Below the pieces are notes generated by a model. The model saw nothing but the letters and a program-made list of their open reading frames with translations. It searched no databases and had not been told where the DNA came from. Below are positions 28,454-35,731 of a stretch of 64,000 bases of DNA, one piece after another. Positions within the stretch are counted from its first letter, which is position 1. Every line of letters begins with the position of its first letter. The stretch spans positions 1 through 64,000 of the forward strand of contig RAZE01000005.1 in assembly GCA_003611955.1 (NCBI GenBank), written 5' to 3'. A program made the position numbers and the translations under genes. Source of the DNA: a bacterium 1XD8-76. GTDB lineage: Bacteria; Bacillota; Clostridia; Lachnospirales; Lachnospiraceae.

Positions 28454-28477
28454 TTCTATGACAAAAATTGTGGGATG

Positions 28478-28512
28478 ACCCATCTGTCCGGACAACCGCC
28501 AGATGGGTTTTT
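28478..28512 (+). terminator. rho-independent terminator of rpmB
   Basis: ACCCATCTG/CAGATGGGT (9-base stem, 13-base loop) followed by TTTTT at 28508-28512. The T-run reaches the stop codon of the convergent J-domain gene. Confidence 0.85.
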
Positions 28513-29038
28513 ACATGCTCTTTTTCAGCCTCTCATACTCTCTGCTGATCTGCTGCATCATTTCCTTATCTCCCGCCAGATTATCGGGATGGTAGATCTT
28601 GAGCAGATCTTTGTACCGTTTTTTCAGCGCGAGCTGGTTTCCCACCCCCGCAAAAAAAACGCCTCTCTCATCCGACAGTTCTCTCTCCCTGCTCCAAAAC
28701 TCTCCCTTTTCCCTCTCAAAGGCCTTTCTGTCCGCCTCCAGACTGGAGAAACCGTCTTTCAGTATCTCCATCTTTTTTTCAAAAAACAGCTCGTCCTGTC
28801 TGAGCCGCTGTCTCGCCGCCGTCACTTTCTGGTTCAGAATCTTCATTTCCTCCTGAAACTGCACCCGCTCTTTCAGGAAACGATTCTTCATCTCCAGAAG
28901 CTTTTTCTGTTCCGACTGTATCCGAATATTTTCGCTGAACAGCCACAGTTTTAACGCCTGAAGCTCCTTTTCTGCCGCCTCATCCAGATTGACACCTGCT
29001 ATTTCCCTATATTCTTCTTTGCTATTCCCCGCATCCAT
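28511..29038 (-). CDS. coiled-coil protein with C-terminal J-domain-like end
   Basis: A 175-residue protein made mostly of a long charged coiled coil (about residues 20-130, EKELQALKLWLF through KAFEREKGEF) with a short C-terminal segment containing YKDLLKIYHPDNLAGDK and a terminal EYERLKKSM helix, the HPD motif and helix III of a J domain. If it is a true J-domain protein it would stimulate DnaK ATPase with the coiled coil as a client or scaffold arm. The N-terminal helix of the J domain lies in the LALKKRYKDLL stretch. The ATG at 29038 (GGAGAT upstream) is preferred over a TTG at 29077. It is the last gene of the ytfI-gerW unit. Confidence 0.65.
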   Translation of the reverse strand: MDAGNSKEEYREIAGVNLDEAAEKELQALKLWLFSENIRIQSEQKKLLEMKNRFLKERVQFQEEMKILNQKVTAARQRLRQDELFFEKKMEILKDGFSSLEADRKAFEREKGEFWSRERELSDERGVFFAGVGNQLALKKRYKDLLKIYHPDNLAGDKEMMQQISREYERLKKSM

Positions 29039-29067
29039 ACCTATTGTATCTCCGGCACCAACCTTTG

Positions 29068-29205
29068 TTATAAACAAAACAGATTATAGCCGACGACAAG
29101 AAAAGCAGTGACAAGAATAATCCCCACGATTGTACTGCCGATCAACATCATCAACAGCATACCTATCGCAATCCAGAATAGGATAAGCCCAAGAACTCGT
29201 CTCAC
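29068..29205 (-). CDS. 45-residue small membrane protein
   Basis: Reads from a GTG at 29205, preceded by GGGAG seven bases upstream, to a TAA at 29068-29070. The 45-residue product begins MRRVLGLILFWIAIG and is almost wholly hydrophobic, with two likely membrane segments (about residues 4-21 and 23-41) joined by a Gly-Ser turn and ending NLFCL. It lies between gerW and the J-domain gene with a 66-base gap after gerW and overlaps the possible TTG start of the latter. Small hydrophobic proteins of this kind recur in Clostridia without known function. It was found by reading the gap directly. Confidence 0.6.
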   Translation of the reverse strand: MRRVLGLILFWIAIGMLLMMLIGSTIVGIILVTAFLVVGYNLFCL

Positions 29206-29271
29206 GCTTTTTCTCCCGGTTCCGTTTATGACAGTATATGCTCTAAACCTGTTTTATATTATTTTCTTTCC

Positions 29272-29658
29272 CTATTCCTGCGGAAAAGCGATATCCACAA
29301 CTTCCTCGTCCCTGATACTGCCATCCTTTTTCGACGTGAACTTATCCACGAGATCAGGTACCATATCCAGGATCTTCGTCATCGTATCCTGATTTTTTAC
29401 ATTGACTAACTTTGTGTAGCCGTCCCGGATCACGAGCACCGCGCTTGGGCTCATCTTTCCGCCCATTCCGCCGCCGCCGGAATTTTTCTTCTCACCGCTT
29501 CCTGCTCCCGCTCCCACGCCGAATGTCACATCCACAAGAGGGAGAATGATCGTATCCCCTATCTGGGTCGCCTCCCCCACCACCGTCTTTGTGGAAAGTA
29601 CGCTGTCCATCCCCTTTAACAGAGATTCCACAACGCCCGGAAAATTATTGTTCTGCAT
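29272..29658 (-). CDS. gerW: GerW-type sporulation protein (YtfJ)
   Basis: A 128-residue protein of the YtfJ/GerW family, linked to spore germination in Bacillus. The LLKGMDSVLSTKTVVGEA start and DTIILPLVDVTFGVGAGAG core are characteristic, and a Gly-rich stretch (GGGGMGGKMSPSAVLVI) follows. It sits directly downstream of a DUF2953 gene, as ytfI-ytfJ do in B. subtilis, which supports the name. Its presence suggests a spore former. Confidence 0.92.
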   Translation of the reverse strand: MQNNNFPGVVESLLKGMDSVLSTKTVVGEATQIGDTIILPLVDVTFGVGAGAGSGEKKNSGGGGMGGKMSPSAVLVIRDGYTKLVNVKNQDTMTKILDMVPDLVDKFTSKKDGSIRDEEVVDIAFPQE

Positions 29659-29699
29659 AGGTTCTCCTCATTTCCGCACAAATCTGTGCTGTTATATTT

Positions 29700-30575
29700 T
29701 TATAATTTTCTGATATCCTCGATCACACGCCTTATATCTCTGGAGAAAAACAGCTTACATCCCGATTTCAAGAAATGCCACGCCCGGATTCTTCCCTTTA
29801 TCCTGATATGGCAGTCCAATACCTGCCTCTCAAAATCCGGTTCCAGAGAAAGATTCGGACACCAGATCGGATATACCACCCCATAATACAGCGCCAGGGC
29901 ATACCCGGTGGTCGACGGATCCTCAAACCCGAACCGGAGATACCCCGTCAGCTTTCTCGGCTTCGAATGTCGCAGGAGATACCTGAGCTCTCTCCCCAAA
30001 AGACTTCTGCCGCCCGCCATGTGCTCCCCGTTCCAGATCTCTAAGAAGCTCTCTGTTTTTTCTACTGCCCTTCTCAGTTTATCACAGAAGTTTCTGATTG
30101 TCTGTAAAATATTATTTTTTCCTTTTGATTCGGAAGAGACTCTCTCCGATTCCCCCGCCGTATCCTCCGATGAAACTTTCCCTGTATCCGCGCTCTCCCC
30201 CGGTTTTTCCTCCTGTTTTTGTTCCTGTTTTTCCCCCGGTTTCTCATCGGACTTTTTCGCCCTGCTCTTTCTCTTCCTTTCTCCCCTCTCCTTCTTCTCC
30301 CCTGCCGTATCCATCACCGTAAAAAACAACAGCTTTATCCGCACCCGGACGGTCTCCTCCCAGGATACATGGATCCTGACCAACCGCCAGAGCCAGACTG
30401 CCCGAAGATACGCGGACACCGTTTTCTTTTCCTGCTCTTTTGCATCCGCGACGGATAAGTCTCCCCGATATCGGACCGGTACAAACAAAACGCAGATAAG
30501 CCCTGCTATCAGAATGCCCAAAACTGCGGCTAATATAATTCCGGCTATTTTTAAAATCAATAAAACTGTTTCCAT
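29700..30575 (-). CDS. DUF2953 protein (YtfI-like)
   Basis: A 291-residue protein with an N-terminal membrane segment (ILKIAGIILAAVLGILIAGLI). A low-complexity Lys/Glu/Gln-rich linker (about residues 95-150) follows, then a C-terminal DUF2953 domain with RELRYLLRHSKPRKLTGYL and PDFERQVLDCHIRIKG. In B. subtilis the ytfI homologue precedes ytfJ and is sporulation-linked. The exact role is unknown. The gap to gerW is 41 bases, consistent with one operon. Confidence 0.85.
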   Translation of the reverse strand: METVLLILKIAGIILAAVLGILIAGLICVLFVPVRYRGDLSVADAKEQEKKTVSAYLRAVWLWRLVRIHVSWEETVRVRIKLLFFTVMDTAGEKKERGERKRKSRAKKSDEKPGEKQEQKQEEKPGESADTGKVSSEDTAGESERVSSESKGKNNILQTIRNFCDKLRRAVEKTESFLEIWNGEHMAGGRSLLGRELRYLLRHSKPRKLTGYLRFGFEDPSTTGYALALYYGVVYPIWCPNLSLEPDFERQVLDCHIRIKGRIRAWHFLKSGCKLFFSRDIRRVIEDIRKL

Positions 30576-30582
30576 ACTCTGC

Positions 30583-30903
30583 TTATTCCGTTCGCTCCGC
30601 CAGATATCTTTTCAGATCCGCATCTTTATTTTTTCTGTAACATTCTTCCGTTATCTGCTGTACCATGCCTACCGCCGCCCCGTAGCCGCCCGCGATTCCT
30701 ATAATGAATTTTGAATTTTTTCGGAAATAGGACTGCAAAAGCACAGCGGAATTGTATATCTCCAGCTGATCTTCCCCCTCGCACAGCGTCAGCACATAAC
30801 AGGGAATATCCCGCTTTGAAACCTTCAGCCGCCACTTGATCCGATTTCTTTTTTTCTCCGGGATATTCTCATCCCAGTAAAGATATTTGTAAAATTTATG
30901 CAC
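30583..30903 (-). CDS. small hypothetical protein
   Basis: A 106-residue protein I do not recognise. It has a conserved-looking N-terminal MHKFYKYLYWDE with basic residues, a VLTLCEGEDQLEIYNS strand and a C-terminal Gly-rich IIGIAGGYGAAVGMVQQI helix that could lie against a membrane. The GTG at 30903, with GAGGTC five bases upstream, is the preferred start. A longer reading from 31002 would pass through the NUDIX terminator hairpin, whose translated product (RNPASRGVPFHHRG) has no protein character. It precedes ytfI with an 8-base gap. Confidence 0.6.
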   Translation of the reverse strand: MHKFYKYLYWDENIPEKKRNRIKWRLKVSKRDIPCYVLTLCEGEDQLEIYNSAVLLQSYFRKNSKFIIGIAGGYGAAVGMVQQITEECYRKNKDADLKRYLAERTE

Positions 30904-30933
30904 TTTGACCTCTGTTTCAGTTCCCCTATGGTG

Positions 30934-30963
30934 AAAAGGAACCCCGCGGGACGCAGGATTCCT
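30934..30963 (-). terminator. terminator of the NUDIX gene
   Basis: On the minus strand AGGAATCCTGCG pairs with CGCGGGGTTCCT around a TCC loop (one wobble pair in the stem), followed by TTTT. It lies 24 bases beyond the NUDIX stop. Read-through would enter the small gene at 30903. Confidence 0.65.
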
Positions 30964-30986
30964 CATCTGTGACGGATTATTTTCTT

Positions 30987-31430
30987 CTACCTCTTGAACC
31001 ATCTGCTCGCCTTTTTCATCTCCAGATATTCCTGATATGCCTTTTCCAATATCTGCTTCTCATTGGCAAACTTCAGCAAATGATACGCCTCATGGTATTT
31101 ATAATACCCCGAATCGACAAAATACTCTTCCCTCTGCGGTTTGCTGTAATAACTGTCAGCTATCATCAAATACCAGTGAACATCCTTGTCCACCACATCG
31201 TCGGGAATGTTAAAAGTATACTCACTCTTCCCTATATATTTCATGATCGTCGCTTTCGCACCGGTTTCTTCCAGTACTTCCCGAAGAGCCGTCTCCTTGT
31301 ACTCTTCTCCTTCTTCCACAGTTCCCTTCGGCAAAACCCAGCCTTCATACTTGTTCTTAAAATTCTTATAAAGCAGAAGTATCTTGCCCCGAAATATAAC
31401 CACACCGCCACAACTGGTTGCCTCAACCAT
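30987..31430 (-). CDS. NUDIX hydrolase
   Basis: A 147-residue pyrophosphohydrolase for nucleoside diphosphate-type substrates. The NUDIX box is visible as GTVEEGEEYKETALREVLEETGA (GX5EX7REUXEEXG), with CGGVVIFRGKILLLYKN at the N-terminus. The substrate is not determinable. A longer reading begins at 31559, but the ATG at 31430 has AGGAGGATTTGCG before it. It has its own promoter (31477-31505) and terminator. Confidence 0.92.
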   Translation of the reverse strand: MVEATSCGGVVIFRGKILLLYKNFKNKYEGWVLPKGTVEEGEEYKETALREVLEETGAKATIMKYIGKSEYTFNIPDDVVDKDVHWYLMIADSYYSKPQREEYFVDSGYYKYHEAYHLLKFANEKQILEKAYQEYLEMKKASRWFKR

Positions 31431-31476
31431 CGCAAATCCTCCTGTTTCTGGTGTGTGTCTTACTCTATCTGTACTC

Positions 31477-31505
31477 AGTATAAAGCAAAGTCGGGAAAGA
31501 TGCAA
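31477..31505 (-). promoter_or_regulatory. promoter of the NUDIX gene, overlapping the upstream terminator
   Basis: TTGCAT at 31500-31505 and TATACT at 31477-31482 (minus strand) with a 17-base spacer. The -35 lies inside the loop of the hairpin at 31492-31519, so termination of the NSS gene and initiation of this one overlap. Confidence 0.55.
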
Positions 31506-31519
31506 GATATTCTTTCCCG
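31492..31519 (-). terminator. terminator of the sodium symporter gene
   Basis: CGGGAAAGA pairs with TCTTTCCCG around a 10-base loop on the minus strand, followed by ACTTTGCTTT. The T-run is interrupted, so strength is moderate. A smaller hairpin (TCCGCAT/ATGCGGA) lies just upstream, nearer the stop. Confidence 0.5.
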
Positions 31520-31551
31520 GCGGTTCATTTCCGCATTTCACTGATGCGGAT

Positions 31552-32910
31552 TTATCCAAACCACCCCTGCAGGATCAGCAGGATCAGGAGAATCGGCAGG
31601 ATATATGTCACATAGACTCTGATCCCTTTCGGTATCTTGAGTCCCTCACCGGTATTCGCCTCCTTCAGATACTTGTCAAATCCCCAGCCGTACCTCGTCA
31701 CACAGAACAGCAGATAAATCAGGGAGCCGATCGGAAGCAGACAGTTGCTGACGATAAAGTCCTCCAGATCCAGCACCGCGGAGCCCTCCCCCATCGGCTG
31801 AAAACCGGACCACAGGTTGTAGCCCAGCACACAGGGCATAGACAGAACAATGAGCGCCGCCAGATTGACCAGACAGGATTTTTTTCTGCTCCAGTGGAAC
31901 AGATCCATCCCGCAGGAAATAATGTTCTCAAATACCGCCAGTATCGTGGAAAACGCCGCAAACATCATAAACATGAAAAACAGCGCGCCCCATATCCTGC
32001 CCGCCGCCATATGGTTGAATACATTGGGCAGCGTGATAAAGATCAGGCTCGGCCCGTTATCCGGACTGATCCCGAAGGCAAAACAGGTGGGAAAGATGAT
32101 GAGCCCGGACATGATCGCCACAAAGGTATCCAGTATCGCGATATTCACAGACTCTCCCAGAAGCGTGCGCTTTTTGTCAATATAGCTGCCAAAGATAGCC
32201 ATCGCGCCGATCCCCAGACTCAGTGTGAAAAACGCCTGATTCATCGCCGCAACCACCGTCTCCAGTATACCGGCATCCTTCATTCTCTGCAGGTTGGGAA
32301 CCAGATAAAATTTCAGCCCGTCCATCGCTCCATCCAACGTCAAGCCGCGCACTGCCAAAATGATAATGATAAACAGGAGCAGCACCATCATAATCTTCGT
32401 GATCTTTTCAACGCCCTTCTGCAGTCCTGCGGAACAGATCAGAATCCCGGACACCACGATGATGACCATACAGACCGTCAATACGAGAGGATCTTCCAGC
32501 ATACTCTGGAACACGCCCGCCACTTCCTCCGTGTTTTTCCCGGTAAAGCGCCCGGTGAGCATCAGATAAAAATAGTACAGCATCCAGCCCGCAACGGTGG
32601 TGTAGAACATCATCAGCACATAGTTTCCCAACATGCCGAGATATCCGTTTAAGTGCCATTTCTGTCCCGGTTTTTCCAATTCCGTAAAGCTCTTTATAAC
32701 GCTTTTTCTGCTGGCACGCCCCACGGCAAACTCCATAGTCATCACCGGCACACCCATGATCACCAGGAAGAACAGGTACAGCAGCACAAACATGCCGCCG
32801 CCGTACATCCCCGTAATATACGGAAACCGCCACACATTGCCGATGCCTATGGCACACCCCGCCGACAACAAGATAAAACCCATCCTTGACCCTAATTTTT
32901 CTCTCTCCAT
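31552..32910 (-). CDS. sodium-dependent transporter, NSS/SNF family
   Basis: A 452-residue protein with about eleven hydrophobic segments, expected to take up an amino acid or amine with sodium. The signature GFILLSAGCAIGIGNVWRFPYI near residue 10 carries the unwound helix 1 that binds sodium and substrate, and the SLGIGAMAIFGSYIDKKRTL loop lies near residue 235. The eleven-segment length is the bacterial form (compare LeuT at about 510). The substrate cannot be read from sequence. It starts 40 bases downstream of the PBP gene stop. Confidence 0.9.
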   Translation of the reverse strand: MEREKLGSRMGFILLSAGCAIGIGNVWRFPYITGMYGGGMFVLLYLFFLVIMGVPVMTMEFAVGRASRKSVIKSFTELEKPGQKWHLNGYLGMLGNYVLMMFYTTVAGWMLYYFYLMLTGRFTGKNTEEVAGVFQSMLEDPLVLTVCMVIIVVSGILICSAGLQKGVEKITKIMMVLLLFIIIILAVRGLTLDGAMDGLKFYLVPNLQRMKDAGILETVVAAMNQAFFTLSLGIGAMAIFGSYIDKKRTLLGESVNIAILDTFVAIMSGLIIFPTCFAFGISPDNGPSLIFITLPNVFNHMAAGRIWGALFFMFMMFAAFSTILAVFENIISCGMDLFHWSRKKSCLVNLAALIVLSMPCVLGYNLWSGFQPMGEGSAVLDLEDFIVSNCLLPIGSLIYLLFCVTRYGWGFDKYLKEANTGEGLKIPKGIRVYVTYILPILLILLILQGWFG

Positions 32911-32949
32911 TTTGATTGCCCTTCCTATGTTTATATTGTATAACCGTAA

Positions 32950-34416
32950 TCACTCTCCCACGCCAAAATACGCGTCGAATACCCTCCTCGCCATCGGCAC
33001 CGCGTAGTCACCGCCGGAGCCGGCGCCCTCAATGATGACCGTGACGCAGATCTGCGGGTCCTCCACCGGCGCAAACCCGGTGAACCAGGCGTGGGAATCC
33101 CGCTCGCTGTTGTACTCGGCAGAGCCCGTCTTGCCGGCCGCCGTGTACGATTGATCCTTCATTCTTGTGGCGGTTCCGCTCTCTACTACCTCCCGCATCA
33201 GCCCCTGCAAAATATAGGATTCCTGTTCCGACATCATCTTCGTACTGCCAGAGGAAGAAAACCGCTTGATCACCGCGCCGTTCGCGTTTTCCACATGATC
33301 CACCACATAGGGATGCTGCAGTTTTCCGTCGTTGGCGATGGCGCAGGTGATCATATTCATATGCAGCGGGGAAACTAACGTCTCCCCCTGACCTATGGCG
33401 GTCTGCATCTGATCTTTTGTCGTCATATCCGGCTCTGCCTTCACCGTGCTGACAGCGGATTCCAGCTCAAAGGGCAGAGGCTTCCCAAAAAGCAGCCCGT
33501 TTAACGTCCCGCTGAAACTGTTCCAGTCCACCTTTGTTCCCATATTGGCAAAGGAAGAGTTGCATGATTTCGCAAAAGATTTCTCAAAATTTACTTTTCC
33601 ATGGTTTGCCCCGTGGTAACATTGGATTCTGGAACCGTCGATCTTGATGGAACCGTTACATGTAAAACTATACTTTGTATAGTCAGAAGGATTCTCATGA
33701 ATATATTCGAGCGCCGTCACGATCTTAAACGTAGAACCCGGAGGATACAGCCCCTGGGCCGCCCGGTTTAACAAAATGCCGGACTCGTCATCCACCAGCA
33801 ATTCCTCCCAGATATCTGAAATTTCATTCGGGTTGAAGTCCGGTTTGGATACCATGGCGAGTATCTCCCCGGTTTTGGGGTTCGTCGCAACGATCGCCCC
33901 CTCATAGATCCCCAGCGCTTTATTCGCCGCCTCCTGCAGTCCTACATCCAGCGTCGTGTACACATTGTCCCCGGGATTTTTCTTCTCCTGCATCCCATTG
34001 TCCATCTTTTCGTTCAACGGCGCGTTGGACTGGATCAGATAGTAGTTCATCCTGTCTTCAATACCGGTTTTTCCTTTGGTGGAATACCCCACCACATGAG
34101 AAAACAGACTGTCGTAAGGATACTTTCTCACTTCCGAACCGTCCGCCAGAGTGATCGTCTCCGCCAGCACCTCACCGTCTCTCGCCATGATACCGCCCCG
34201 TCTGTTCTGCGCCACCAGAATCTGCTGTCCGGCGTTGTAACTGTTGTTTATCATAACCTCCTGATTCTGGTAGGCATAGACGCAGATATAGGACATCATG
34301 CTCAAAAACAGAAATACAAAAAAGTAGGACACGATCAGAATTTCTCTGTTCTTATGGGGTTTCTTTTTCTCCTTCTTCCCGCTTTCCTCCGGCGATTTTA
34401 TTTTTCTTTTTAACAT
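32950..34416 (-). CDS. penicillin-binding protein, transpeptidase (PbpA type)
   Basis: A 488-residue class B penicillin-binding protein that crosslinks peptidoglycan. An N-terminal basic stretch and membrane anchor (ILIVSYFFVFLFLSMMSYI, about residues 26-44) precede the extracellular region. Active-site motifs are SxxK at Ser228-Lys231 in YPPGSTFKIV, SxN in KSCNSSF, and KTG in AAGKTGSAEY. The size and pairing with an FtsW/RodA gene match the PbpA-RodA type. The ATG at 34416, with AAGGAG eight bases upstream, lies 65 bases inside the 3' end of the upstream FtsW/RodA gene, so the two are coupled. Confidence 0.92.
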   Translation of the reverse strand: MLKRKIKSPEESGKKEKKKPHKNREILIVSYFFVFLFLSMMSYICVYAYQNQEVMINNSYNAGQQILVAQNRRGGIMARDGEVLAETITLADGSEVRKYPYDSLFSHVVGYSTKGKTGIEDRMNYYLIQSNAPLNEKMDNGMQEKKNPGDNVYTTLDVGLQEAANKALGIYEGAIVATNPKTGEILAMVSKPDFNPNEISDIWEELLVDDESGILLNRAAQGLYPPGSTFKIVTALEYIHENPSDYTKYSFTCNGSIKIDGSRIQCYHGANHGKVNFEKSFAKSCNSSFANMGTKVDWNSFSGTLNGLLFGKPLPFELESAVSTVKAEPDMTTKDQMQTAIGQGETLVSPLHMNMITCAIANDGKLQHPYVVDHVENANGAVIKRFSSSGSTKMMSEQESYILQGLMREVVESGTATRMKDQSYTAAGKTGSAEYNSERDSHAWFTGFAPVEDPQICVTVIIEGAGSGGDYAVPMARRVFDAYFGVGE

Positions 34417-35725
34417 GCACTGCTCCTTCGTCCTGCCTGATAATATACAGCCCTTCAATAATTGAAAACATGATCAATGTCGCCATGACCGAACTGCCCC
34501 CATAACTCACAAGCGGCAGCGTCACCCCGGTCATCGGGATAAACTTGGTATCTCCGCCGATCGTGAGAAATACCTGAAAGATATAGAGGATCCCCATGCC
34601 AAACGCGATCAGCTGGTAAAACCGGTCTCGCATCCGCATCGAAATATTCATAAACATAATAAAACAGCTCAGCGATACCATAATCACACACAGCGCCACG
34701 ATCAGCCCCATCTCCTCCGCCACCGCGGAAAAAATAAAGTCTCTCTCCACCTTCGGAATGTCCTCCGGAGCTCCCTGGAAAAGTCCCAGACCGAAAAGTC
34801 CTCCCCTGCCCAGAGAAAACAATGACTGGGCAACCTGATAGCCCTCCCCGTCAATAACGCTCCAGGGATCTCTCCACGCCTGTACCCTCTCCTGCACATG
34901 CCGGAAAAGCTGATAGGCGATCACCGAGGCGCCGCCGCCGCCCGCTATCCCCAAAAGCAGATACAGAAAATTTTTTGTGGCGAGAAAGACCATCAGTACA
35001 TAGGTCACAAAAAAGATTAGCGCGCCGCCCAGATCCCTCGACGCCGCAAGAATCAGCACATGGATCCCCGCCACCGCCGTCACATAGGCCACCTGCAGCA
35101 GGCTTGTGCTCTTATACAGCGCACTGGCGATAAAAAACACAAAGATGATCTTGATAAATTCCGACGGCTGAAAACTGAGCCCGAAAATGGAATAGGACAG
35201 CTTGGAGCCGTACGTCGTATTTCCCAGTGCCAGCACCGCGCCCAGAGGCAGAATACCGAGCAGAGCGTACACCCAGCTGAAATTCTTTATCTCTCTAAAG
35301 CGCCGGATCAGATACGGTATGCCCATCGCCAACGCCATGGATACAGCCACGATAATAAACTGACGGATGGCGAGTCCCATATTCAGCCTCGTCAGGATGA
35401 CAAAACCGATCACCAGAAGCATACACATGTTGTTGATCACCAGCCTGTTCACCGCCGGATAAAACAGTTCGAACAGCACCAGCACCGTGAATACCGCCAG
35501 CTGTTGAAACGCATAAAAAAACAGGTATTGCAGATCCCCGGTCTTGATGCAGATCGTCAAAAAACTGGTGAAATGCACAAAAAACAACAAAATTACTTGT
35601 CTTGTATAAATTCCTTTTCTCTGCTTTTCCTCCCGAAAACGAAACACGGAAAAACTCTCATATGTGTAGATCGCCATGCAGATCGCTATGAAATATTTTG
35701 ATAACGCAACAATGTACTGTTCCAT
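34352..35725 (-). CDS. FtsW/RodA/SpoVE family glycosyltransferase
   Basis: A 457-residue membrane protein (about ten segments) of the SEDS family, which polymerises lipid II into glycan strands with a partner PBP. Family marks include FQPSEFIKIIFVFFIASALY (SEDS motif), SRDLGGALIFFVTYVLMVFLA and GVTLPLVSYGGSSVMATLIM near the C-terminus. The closest label is RodA/FtsW-like. The partner PBP is the next gene. It lies 6 bases downstream of the U32 gene. The charged C-terminal tail overlaps the PBP start. Confidence 0.93.
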   Translation of the reverse strand: MEQYIVALSKYFIAICMAIYTYESFSVFRFREEKQRKGIYTRQVILLFFVHFTSFLTICIKTGDLQYLFFYAFQQLAVFTVLVLFELFYPAVNRLVINNMCMLLVIGFVILTRLNMGLAIRQFIIVAVSMALAMGIPYLIRRFREIKNFSWVYALLGILPLGAVLALGNTTYGSKLSYSIFGLSFQPSEFIKIIFVFFIASALYKSTSLLQVAYVTAVAGIHVLILAASRDLGGALIFFVTYVLMVFLATKNFLYLLLGIAGGGGASVIAYQLFRHVQERVQAWRDPWSVIDGEGYQVAQSLFSLGRGGLFGLGLFQGAPEDIPKVERDFIFSAVAEEMGLIVALCVIMVSLSCFIMFMNISMRMRDRFYQLIAFGMGILYIFQVFLTIGGDTKFIPMTGVTLPLVSYGGSSVMATLIMFSIIEGLYIIRQDEGAVHVKKKNKIAGGKREEGEKETP

Positions 35726-35731
35726 AATGTT

